Shown: piece after piece, positions 45,058 through 55,900 of the stretch | Position numbering within the stretch: the stretch's first letter is position 1 | How the letters are laid out: each line of letters starts with the position of its first letter | Origin: Thunnus maccoyii | Taxonomy: Eukaryota > Chordata > Actinopteri > Scombriformes > Scombridae | DNA length: 64,000 nucleotides | Direction: 5' to 3' | Assembly (NCBI RefSeq): GCF_910596095.1 | Contig: NC_056548.1 | Span: 16,268,651 to 16,332,650 of the forward strand | Program-made: the position numbers and the translations under genes | Notes under the pieces: generated by a model | The model's input: the letters and a program-made list of their open reading frames with translations, nothing else | Database searches by the model: none | Told to the model about the DNA's origin: nothing

Positions 45058-48000
45058 ATGTTGAGGTGAGCTCTGAATGTGGCTTTTCTCGATAATAATA
45101 GTGTATTTAACATTTATTTAGCCGTGTGTTATACCTTTTTGTCAAACTTTTGTTAGATTGTGTTTTATTCACTTTTATGCCTCATAACAGCTGCGTTTTT
45201 GTTATTTCAGGCTCCTCAGCAGAGTCCATCCATCTGTTCAAACGCAAATCAACCTTAAACTTGCTCAAAGCTTGTGCTCAGCCTGTCCTGATTTTGCTGT
45301 GAAGCCCATAATGGAGCCCAAACTGTACCAGCCCCCTGCAGAGGTCCGGGGGATGACCTCTCTGGACAAAGAAGCCTTCGCACAGACCATTACAGTCCCA
45401 GCTCTACGGGTGCCCACTGGTGTCTTAAACAAAGTAGTGAAGAGCCTGAAAAAGTCAACCATCCAGCGTCCAGGAGTCCCCAGGGTGGTCCAGGATCAAG
45501 AGGAGAGTAGTGACGTCCGGTTAGTGCTCTTGGACCCTCACAGAGTCTCATCGCCAAAGTCCTTCAGTGAAGCTGAAGCCGAGGCTCTGAGGTCTTTCGG
45601 TGTTGCTGAGGAGCTGCAGGACTATGAGCTGAGCTTGACCTATGATAACCTGAAGACCGAAGAAGTGCTGCAGGCCGTGCTCCCCCAGGGTCAGGATGTG
45701 ACCTCTGGGTTCAGCCGGGTGGGACACATCGCACACATGAACCTGAGGGACCACCAGCTGCCATACAGGAACCTCATAGGTGAGAGAGGCCAGATGCTGT
45801 AACAGAAGGATTTCAGGCCAAAATAACACACAGACAGGTGACAAATTAAAGGAAAAAACAACATAAAGTGTCTTAAAAAGATGTTGGGTCATCATAAGCC
45901 TCCAGAAAAGCTTCAGGGCTCCTTGGTGTAGGAGCCTCTACTGGAGGGATGAACTCTTTTTCTCTCCTCTTTTTCCTAAAAATATTCCCTCATTCGGTTT
46001 TATGATGGTGGAGAGCAGTGTCTAACATATAGGTTTAAAATAGGTGTTCACTTGAGTTGAGATCTGCTGACTGTGAAGGTCATAGCATATGATCAACATC
46101 GCAACCTGTACATAAGTGTATGCATTCATTATGTTTCTCCATTTGTTTATTTACCATTTTTTCCTTTAATTTGTCACCTGTCTGTATTCAAGTGTTTGTC
46201 ACCGTCTCCTCAGTAGATGACTGTATCCAAAGCTCTAGAAATTAATGAGAAAAAAAACAAACATGGATATTTAGAGAGTTTTTCTAAACATTTCCTTTCT
46301 GCACTGCACAGTAACTATAATAACGGATGATGTTTTGACCTCGTGATCAAGGTGAGACAAGCTGTGTGGTTGTGTTGGAGCATTTAGTTTGTTACCTCTT
46401 TTTCATTTCTCTAAATCTTTGGAAACCCACAACTGTGGTTCTTACAGTATTTTCATGTGGTCAACCAGTTCCTGGAAGAGGACGGAAAGATGGTATTTTT
46501 AAGTGAGATCCAGCAGCCGTCTGGTTTTGGAATTTATTACTTTAAGATTAGTTGACCAATTTAGGGCTGCAACTAATGATTATTTTCTGTATTGATTAAT
46601 CTCTTGATCATTTTCTTTATTATTTGATTAGTTGTTTGGTTTATAAAATGTAAGAAAATGGTGAAAGATGTCAATCACTGTTTCCCAAAGCCAAAGTTTC
46701 AACCTAAAATGCCATTTTTTTTGTCAGTCCACAGTCCATAGATATTCAGTTTACTGTCACAGAGGACTAACAAAGCCAGAAAATATTCACTTTGAGAAGC
46801 TGGAAGCAGAGACTTTTACAAATTTTTCTCAGAACGATAAATCAAATACGAAAATAGTTGGCAATTAATTTTCTGTTGATAGACTAATCGATCAATCGTT
46901 GCAGTTCTAGATCGATTAATTGTTTCATGTATTTTTCAAGCAAACCCACCAAACATTCTCCTGTTCTGTCCTCTTATATGTGAGGATTTTCTGCTTCTCT
47001 CTGTTTCAGATAACTGTCGACTGAATATATTTGGGTTTTGGACTGTTTATTGAACAAAACTAGCGATATGAAGACGTCACCTTGGATACTGAGGAATTAT
47101 AGTCAACATATTACTATTTTCTGAAAGGTTAAAGAAAAAACAATTTATCAAGACAAAAATCTGCACATTAATCAAGAATGTAACTATTAGTTTGTTGCAT
47201 AGTGTCAACGTACAGAGAGCTGTGGCTGTACTACATATTATCATTTAATTATATATGTTTAGTCTAAGATACAGCTTTGGATTCTTCTTTAGTTATACAT
47301 TTCTGATCAAACTCAAATGACCAGACAAGATTTCAGAGTCAGGAAATTATATTTATTGCTTCTTCCATTGCAGGTCAAGTCATCATGGACAAAAACCCTG
47401 GTGTTACCTGCGTGGTCAATAAGACAAACATAATCGACTCAACTTACCGCAACTTCAAGATGGAAGTGTTGGCCGGGGAGGAGAACATGGTCGCCAAAGT
47501 AGGTTAAATCACTAATGTGCAATGAGGTCATGTTAATAGTATAATAGTACACACATATACACATTGTGCATTTGTTCAGTCGTTCTCAAATATATTCAGA
47601 ACCTGAACCGACCTGAACTCTGATGCTCATCTTCTCTGTCTGTGGTGCAGGTGAAAGAAAACGGGGTGACTTATGAGTTTGACTTTTCTCGTGTATACTG
47701 GAACTCCCGGCTGAGCACAGAGCACCAGCGTGTGGTGCAGCTCGTCAAACGTGGTGACACCGTGTTTGATGTGTTTGCTGGTGTCGGACCCTTCGCTGTC
47801 CCAGCTGCTCGCTCGGGTGCCAATGTATTAGCCAACGATCTCAACCCAGAATCCTACAGATGGCTGCAGCACAACTGCAAACTCAACAAGGTGGAGAGCA
47901 AAGTCAGAACCTTTAACCTGGATGGCAGAGCGTTCATCCTGGGACCCATGAAGCAGGAGCTGCCCACACTATTAAAGGGAAAAGCCAGTGTTCATGTGGT

Positions 48001-49534
48001 GATGAACCTGCCTGCCTTGGCTCTGGAGTTCCTGGATGCATTCAGAGGCCTCCTGCACCAGGAGCCTCCCTGCGATGACAACCTACCTACAGTGCACTGC
48101 TATGGCTTCTCTAAGGATGACAACCCTGACAAGGACGTGGTGGAGAGGGCTTCCCGCAGCCTTGGATTCCCCCTGGAGAACCGATGCTCTGTGCATTTTG
48201 TGCGCAATGTAGCACCAAACAAAGATATGATGTGTGTGAGCTTCACACTCCCTAAAGAGGTCCTCTTCAGCAGTGAACATGAACAGACAGGTGAGAAGTA
48301 CAAAACAGTGAGGAATTCAGTAATAAACTGATAATGATGACAGCTATTAACTATGAAAGCCAAACTAAGCATTCAAACATAACCAAAAATGCCATTTATA
48401 GTATAGGAACTGTAGGATGCCTTACAGTGCTTAAAATGCAGTATATAAAAAGTGCTCTCTGTGCGAGATGTGTAGTTTTTATATGTGATGATTTGTTTTT
48501 ATACATCAATTTAGGAATATGCAACAAATAAGCACAAAACCGAAATAATAAAGGTTTTAAAACTAGATTTTGACAAGGGGACTCTCTTCAAGACAGTAAT
48601 TCAATTTCAATTCAATTTTATTTATATAGCGCCAAATTATAACAGAAGTTGTCTCAGGGCACTTTTCACATAGAGCAGATCTAGACCATACTCTTTAATT
48701 TAGAGAGACCCAACAATACCCCCATGAGCAAGCACTTGGTGACAGCGGCAAGGAAAAATTCCCCTTTAACGGGAAGTAACCTCAAGCAGGACTGGGCTCT
48801 TGGTGGGCAGAGATCTACCTTCACCGCTTGGGTTGAGAGAGAAAGAAGGAGGGACGGGGAGAGGGGAGAGAGAGACACAGAGAAGCATGATAACAATAAC
48901 AATGATAATAATAATAGATATGACTAATAATAGTAATAACAATAACAACAGGAGAAGGTGTCTAGGCAGAACGCCCACAGGACCACGTCACCATCTGCGC
49001 ACCATCCCCTCGGACTCTGAATTGAAAAGTTCAGAGTCCAGGGGGATCCAAAATTAGCTTTATTTGCATAACATGAGGGCCAGTATCACTTGACCTAACT
49101 CATTACTTAATCTCACTTATTACAATGCATCTCCACTTTTACAGGCTGGTATCGACTCTTTTCCGTCTGTGTTTTTGTTCTTCTGTTTTTCACTTGGCTG
49201 TTGGTGTTAATAGGAATCTGCCCCTAATTGATTTATTTGCAAATAAAAGTAAAAGTAATGAATAAATTGAAATGAACACACTCAAAAAATGATTTTCTCA
49301 AATTTGTAGAGATAATGTTTTTGTTAATTTTTGTCTGTTGTGTTTCATTACCTGGAGTATTTGTTGCCTTATGTGTGTGATTTAGTGATATTCCAAAGGC
49401 GATTTTCCACCGTTTGTACATAAAAGTTTAATTCTATTAGATTCTAAACTGTTTTCATTTAATTGTCCACAGAGCCCTCAGAGGAACCGGCCCCAAAGAG
49501 GCAGAAGTGTGAAGAGACTACAGATTCAACGTGA
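45058..49534 (+). CDS. trmt5: tRNA (guanine-N1-)-methyltransferase TRMT5, 5 coding exons
   Basis: Transfers methyl from S-adenosylmethionine to N1 of G37, next to the anticodon, in cytosolic and mitochondrial tRNAs; this prevents +1 frameshifting. Coding exons: 45058-45065, 45211-45779, 47374-47498, 47651-48290, 49473-49534. They join to 1404 nt and 467 aa (human 509). Exon 1 contributes only ATG TTG AG, which joins exon 2 to give [13 protein letters not shown]..., a basic, acid-free leader typical of mitochondrial import. The body has [43 protein letters not shown], the SAM loop DVFAGVGPF (274-282), ANDLNPES (295-302), the Trm5 MNLP motif (352-355) and [10 protein letters not shown]. The C-terminal PKRQK is a basic, possibly nuclear, signal. 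Met37, at the end of the leader, could start a non-mitochondrial form. The gene is complete. Confidence 0.97.
46562..46909 (+). repeat. Dispersed TAGGGCTGCAAC-family repeat, full length (MITE-like)
   Basis: Starts TAGGGCTGCAACTAATGAT; its right end in reverse complement reads TAGAACTGCAACGATTGAT, giving clear terminal inverted repeats across 348 bp. The inner part has 'taaaatgtaagaaaatggtg', 'gtttcccaaagcc' and 'agatattcagtttactgtca'. No coding capacity and no clean target duplication. It is the best-preserved of six copies in the window. Confidence 0.8.
46970..47180 (-). repeat. Dispersed TAGGGCTGCAAC-family repeat, partial inverted copy
   Basis: Contains 'tgaggattttctgcttctct', 'tgaatatatttgggttttgg' and 'gaagacgtcaccttgg', which are the reverse-strand segments of this family. 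It lies about 60 bp after the forward copy. Ends eroded. Confidence 0.6.
48594..49055 (+). mobile_element. Teleost dispersed repeat (probably non-LTR 3' fragment) in trmt5 intron 4
   Basis: Begins with repeated TTCAATT, then 'ttttatttatatagcgccaa', 'cacatagagcagatctagac', 'ccccatgagcaagcacttgg', 'gcaaggaaaaattccccttt' and a purine-rich segment, ending in ATAAT/AACAA simple repeats (48890-48950). From memory this sequence is dispersed in very many teleost genomes. No open frame supports a specific family. Confidence 0.7.
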
Positions 49535-49745
49535 TAATCATACAAACCTGGCATCACAAAGAGTGTGAGAGGAGACAGCTGAGTTGAGAAGTTTTTTTTT
49601 TTTTTTTTTCCCCAAACTGAGGTTTACTGTTGCTTTTATGTCTTTTAGTTCAGTAAATGACTCCACTTTGTTCATACATGTATGTATCAGAACTGTATCA
49701 GAACTCAGGATGCAATAACTTACATCCTGAGTTGTTTCATTTTTA

Positions 49746-49751
49746 AATAAA
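49746..49751 (+). terminator. trmt5: trmt5 polyadenylation signal
   Basis: Canonical AATAAA 212 nt after the trmt5 stop codon (49532-49534), giving a 3' UTR of about 230 nt. Confidence 0.75.
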
Positions 49752-49790
49752 TCTGTATAATAATGGGCAAACAGTCAGTGTTCATTGTGA

Positions 49791-49796
49791 TTTATT
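49791..49796 (-). terminator. mnat1: mnat1 polyadenylation signal
   Basis: Plus-strand TTTATT is AATAAA on the mnat1 strand, 176 nt after its stop codon (49972-49974). It faces the trmt5 signal 45 bp away. Confidence 0.7.
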
Positions 49797-49971
49797 TAAA
49801 TATAAAAGTAACACAAAATATAAAACTCCATATACAACTTAACCCAAATCAAGTCTGAGCACTACACAGCAGCTTTTGCCCTCTCCGCGGCGGTGGCGGT
49901 GCTGTATTTGTAGTCCATTCAGTTCACTTTCCTACTCGGTTGCTGTTGTACCGTTTGAGCTCTGAATGGGT

Positions 49972-52900
49972 TCAGCCTTTCCAAAGGAACATCCCACTGA
50001 AAGCATCCTGGATGGCTCGATGACAAGCCAGAGCTGAGTTGTATCCTCCAGCTGTGTCCTGAGGCATGGCAGCCCGCACATGGTTCAGATACCTGAGAAC
50101 ACACAGAAAACCACTGTCAGTGACATCAGTGAGGCATTTTGTAAATAATGTGACTGACTGGCAGCCAAAGAGCTGCTTTCAAAAGTAGTTCCTGTGAGTA
50201 ACGTGAGTGTAAGTTTATTCTTCAGAAAATCCACACTTCAAGTTGTTTTTTCTGGCTCTCCGGGACTCTTTGCCCTTTTGAAGAGATGGACGACGACATA
50301 CGTACCAGTACACTAACACTGGAACACCTTGTGCCTAGAAGCCTCTCCAACATGGCTCTATTAAAGTATTATAGGTGTCTTATTTTTTAAGTGCTTACAG
50401 ATGTATCCTGCCGGAGCCTCTTTGCAGGTTCTTAAGCAAAGCCAAAAGTCACTGTTTATTTTCACATTTGTGCACAGACAGAAAAAACAGTGGAGCTATT
50501 AATTTAGTCTCCACATCTTGTCCCTACAGTGATAGACGCCCCAGAAGTTACAAGTCGTGTGAGTGTTGTGGGGGGGGGTGTTGACCTGCGGCCCCACCCA
50601 CTCTAATCCTTCCTCCACTGTTTCAAACACATACACACACACACACAGTCTGCATGTGTCGTACACCTCTCCTGTAGCATCTGTCTACAAAGCTAAAAAA
50701 GCAAAGTCCTCCAGCAACTGAGACAACACGTAGTCTTGCCCGTCAATACTGCCCCCCCCCCCCCCCTCCCCTTGCAGAAATCATAGTCATGGCAGAAGGG
50801 TCTAAAGCCCTCACACGAGTCTGGCTTTGTGGCCCCTGTTCCTGTGAGTCGGGGGGAGACTTCAAAGTGAGACGGGAATCAAGAGCACAGACAGCCCTCT
50901 GTGATTTCTGTGCCCATTCAAGCTGCTTTACAGAGTAACCTAACACCTGTGGGGAGGCTAAGAGAGACAGAGAGCTGAGCCGTGTGTGTGTGTGTGTATG
51001 TGAATGAGAGATGGACGGGGAAGAAAAAGGTGTTGGTGAAATTACACACTGAATAGATCACGCTTTGCTTTGGTGTTTTATGATTCTACAAGGTGCATTA
51101 GAGGTTTTCTCGTAACGCAATAAAACAGTCGCTAAAAATAAAGTTGAAACATACTTGCTAGCATGTTTATGACATCAAGTCAAACATTCGAGAATAGCAC
51201 GCAACGTGACCTTGTCGGGTCTTACAACAGACGAGTGAAAGTGAGAAGAAGAGAAGCGAGAGATGTCAATCAGGTCTTGCACACAAAGACCACTCATCAC
51301 CCACTAGAGAAACAACACGCAAGTTCAAAACAGGAGGCCCAGTGATTAATAATAACTTCATTAAGTCCAAGCTGCTGTAGCCTGTCCTTCAGAGCACTTG
51401 AGGGAGGTCTTCTCATATGGCTTCCTGCATCAGATGAGTGCTATCTATTGATTATATTGTACTGGGCCTTTTTAATGGTGAAAAAAGTGGGCTATTTACA
51501 GCCTGGCTAAGTCTGCTCTTCCTGCTAATCTAATCCCCAAGCTACTCATGTGGTCATTCCTTCCAAGAAAGCTGAGAGCTCTGTGTAACTTTATACCTGC
51601 CTGCCCCTAAGGAGAGAGAGAGCAAGAGAGCAAAAGGAGAACATGAAGGTGGGGGAGAGGGAGGAAAAAGGGTGAGGGGGTGAGGGGGGTGGGTGGGAAG
51701 TAGACAGAGGAGGGAGGATGTGAGGTGAAATCACCTTTGGGTATCATCATCACAAATACTCTTCTCTTAAACCAACCCTGTCTGCCCCTCTGCTCACCCC
51801 AAACACCCGGGGGTAGTTCAGTTCTGCTCCATTAATTTGTACGTGCATCTTCCTGTAAAGGCCAACCACATACATGTACATGCACAAGACCGGCTAGATG
51901 TTCGTAAGGCTGAAAGATAATTTTTTTTTTCTTTTTCTGACTTTAAAGACTGTTCTTGACAATGCCGACCAATCAGGAGTGGACTGACAACAACCAAGAC
52001 ACGCGAAGACACGAAATGCATTAAATATGTGCTGCATTCTTGCCTACGAAAACAGGCAGACTCTCTGCAGTGCTTTCAATCATAAAATGTAATGCAAATT
52101 CAGACCTACACCCTCTGCTCCGAGCCCCTCTGACGCTACTGTTTCAGTGTGTGCGCTAACACTCTCCGCACCCTCCCTCCCCATCACCGCCCACCCGTCC
52201 CCCTCTTTCTCCCTTTCTCTCCAAGGACTGGACTGCCTTTTGTTCGAAGGGCCCTGAAACCCAAGCCGTTTCGGCCGGTAACATCTTTCACTCTCTGGGC
52301 CCCACTGGAGCATTAGCTGCAACTCGATATGGGTCTTTTCAAAGCCTCATATTATTGGGTAAATATGGGTCACTTTGGACTGGCCCATTATGTCGCTTGG
52401 GGGGAGCGGGAAAAGACGAGTGCAGGTGATGAAGACAACTGAATGACAAAGTGTGACAGTGTGCGTGTCAGACTGCAATTGTCATTGGGGAATATGATGA
52501 TGGGGGGGGGGGGTTCCATTATCATACAACTAAAAGGAATAAAATATAGTTTTTTTTATTTTTCCTTGCTATAAACAATGGGCATGAATTATTGTAATAT
52601 TCATTTGGAATCAACAGCAACACAAGTGTCAAATTTATAAAATGTGAAATTGAAAATATTGACATCTCAAAATCATAAATGATGTGATCATACTACTCAT
52701 AATGTCTGCTGCCATCCTGCTATTTCAAAAAACCATGTGTTGTTGGATCAAAACTGTTCAGAGCTAACAACATTTTTCCACTTGGGTCTGGAAGTCTGAA
52801 TACCTGGGCAATGTCTCCTGTTAATGCTAATAACGGTCAGAGATTTCACTGACGGGACCCTGAAAGTATTCTCCACTCCTGCTGCCTGGAAAACACTGCA

Positions 52901-55900
52901 AAGCCCCATCTCTAATTCAAAGTGAAAAGATAAGTGGTGAAATGTTCCGGCGGGTTCTGCGTGATTTCCAGCTGAGAATGTGTGGCTCCTCTTTGTGTTT
53001 GGATCAGCGATGCCGCCGTGGAGTGGAGGGTGTCTGGGTTCTTCAGGGAAATAGCTGCGAGGTTGGGAATCCGGAGGGAAAACAGGAGATATCAGGCAGA
53101 GGTGCAGGCTGCGTTGGGCCCCTTGTCTAGACTCCATGTGTTGGCTGGAAATGGATTAAGAAGAGCTGTGGAAGACCAGGCTTGATGGAAAAGAGTCCTG
53201 TGATTCTACAATGGCTATTTCATCAGGAAGACACATAAGTCTCTTTCACACATGCACTGCAACTCTGAACTTATCTAGACATCACCTAGTAGGACTGTAT
53301 GTGAGAACACATATGTCCAAATCAGTTGGACCGGACATTAAATGGACTTGTGTGAAAGGGAAACTCCTGACAATGTCTGGACCTGATTCTCAGGACATTT
53401 TCCGGAGTTAATATGAGAAAACGGCTTTAAATCAACATACAAACCACAGAACAGATGCATGAGACAATGGAGCAACCCAGATCGGTCTAAAACAACACTC
53501 ACTGAAGAGTTACTGTACGTGGTTTGGCTGCGTTTCACACTTGAAAACTTTATATTCCTGTTTAATATACAGCAAGTTCAAAGGAGCTAAACAGTTCTTT
53601 GTAAAGCAATATCTGTATGAATCCATAAATTCTGAAGTTTTGCTGCTCTTGCATTTTCCTTTTAAGTCTCAGCACTGACCTGAGACCGGGCCTCAGCTTG
53701 GCACCTGTCTGCTTTCACAGCACCTTCACTGATCCAGGGTCAGCTCTTATTTTCACAGCACAAAGGATCAGAGGCTTTTTGGATTCAGCTTGTCATCAGC
53801 ATGATTCATGACCCAAACAGGGTAAGTTGACTTTCAGGCAAGTTGGGAAGATACGCCAATATTCTGTTATATCAACACTGGAGGGGAAAATGACGTCTAT
53901 GAAAGATTAATCAATAACCCCGACTCTACCTGAGACTGCTCCAAGGACTGAAGCCTCATTAACTATGTTTACTAAAGCAAAGGAGCTTAGACTGTTGTGT
54001 TGAGTCGACATAGAGGGCAGCTGACAAGCACAGGGCATGCTATATATGAACAGAGGCTGCCCCATACTTCTGAAAGGCCAGTCATGAGCCTGTTGGATGG
54101 CACAGTGAATGTCCGGAAGTCTTCCTTTAGCGCACTGCTCCAGCAGCGGTTGAGGATTCCTGGCCTGGGAATGATGGGGGCTGGAGGAGGGGGCCGCAGG
54201 AGGGGTAGGGGGGGTGCAGAGCCACACACCTGCCAGATGATTTGTCATTATAGAGGGGTCAGCACTCAGCTGTCACCCCCTAATCACCCATCCTACCCCC
54301 TTAAGTCACCCCCCCCCCCCCCCCACCCCTGCCTCTTCACCCCCAAACTCCACTCCGGTCCTCCAAAAACACCCCCTGCATTCCTCAGGCAGCTCCGGTT
54401 TCACTCACAGCACTGCTACCCCATCTGCCCCTCCTTCCTACACTCTACCCTGAGAGAAAATGTACCCCTGTGAGAGACACAGCACACTGAGCGCATTGTG
54501 TGGATGTGCGATGTGTGCTTATGCCCCTATGTGTGTGTCTACACAATTCACATGTGTGTGAATACATGTTTGTCTAAGGGCAAAGCTGTTTGTATCAATA
54601 CTAACGGCGAAACCGATGGAGCAGAATTTTAGCAGCAGAGAATGTGTGAATTGGTCCAGGCTGCGGTCCAGAAACAAAACCCCTGCAGACAAGCCAAACA
54701 CAGAGGACTCTCACAGGTATACTATATCTGTCAACAGCAGTCTTTCATCACCACAGGTCATAGGTCACACTCTTTTCCATTGAATGCAGCTTCCTCTGGG
54801 ATGTGTGAGTGTGTGAGACAGATCCTCAGCCATTAGACTACCCACTGTCCACCAGATTATCTCAAGTTGTACTCTGTGAGTGTGTGAGGGGGGCTCCATG
54901 CGGTTACATCATATCCTCACGAGCCTATGGACCCCTTATCCATTATCATGTGTCTTATCATCATCACTAACAGGGTGAGTCTGCCCCTCAGGATCCCAAA
55001 AGAGAGGAGGAGGAGGAGGAGGGGGATGAGAGGATCGCTAACACTTAGTTAAGGGGGAAACATGTTTAGAGCGTTAACAGAAGCTTTGACACTTGACATT
55101 AACGCTTATAGAAATACATTTTCATGTCAAGTGACTGACACTCCTTAAGCTGTCCTCAAGATGGCAGCTTGCTGGTATCAGTGATAATGACTAAGAGGTA
55201 CACTTGTTTTTGTGTCTATGAAAGACAACCTTGTAGAGGTGCCTTCGATAAAGGACTATTGTGCTACATGCACCCAAAAGCAACTTCACTTCCTGGTCCA
55301 AGCGTCACCTGTCACTACTCATCCAGAGCTCTCGAGTCTTGGCCCTGCACCTCCTCAGTCAAACCTGATGGGGGCAGTAGAGGTTGGCTGACTAGCTGAG
55401 CCACAAGCTTCACACCTAACCACAGCCGAGGGGCTTGGAGAGGCATCACACACCCTGCTAGCCACTTGATACACAGAGCATCTTTCTTTCGTCTCCTGAG
55501 CTGATACTTGATAACTCTGCCCCCTGGAGAGCTTAGAGGAAAGATAGGGGGAGGGGGGGGGGCAAACTGGACTGGAGAGGGAGGATAATGACATGACATC
55601 AGTGTCATCGTTAACCAAATAGGGCCGTAAACAATGGAAGAACATATGCTGTTCAGTGAATGGCTGCTAGCACATGGCACACCCATATACACACACACAC
55701 ACACAGAAAAGGAGCCTTAACAGTTAGATGTAACATTCTGGGAATAGAGCACTGATACAGAGTAGAAGAATAGAGTTTTCCTGGGGGGACTCTCCTCCAC
55801 AGGTATCAGTTACAGAAGCACCTCAAGCACTGGGGAGAGGCAAAGAGGATTTCAATTAGGGAGAAAGATGGGAAGAGACCAAAGAAGGGGGGGATGGAGG

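Larger units (their letters stand above)
45780..47373 (+). other. trmt5 intron 2 with two repeat insertions
   Basis: Donor GTGAGA after ...NLIG, acceptor TTGCAG before QVIMD. The centre is occupied by two TAGGGCTGCAAC-family copies in opposite orientation (46562-46909 and about 46970-47180). No exon lies inside. Confidence 0.8.

Noticed and set aside
45272..45802. A trmt5 start at the TTG codon 45272 and an end at 45802
   Set aside because: The true frame enters through the splice junction at 45211 from the ATG at 45058, and the exon ends at the GTGAGA donor after 45779.
53997..54473. 158-aa open frame on the plus strand in the mnat1 intron
   Set aside because: It runs through G- and C-rich simple sequence (Gly/Arg then Pro runs), overlaps frames on the other strand, and has no domain or splice context.
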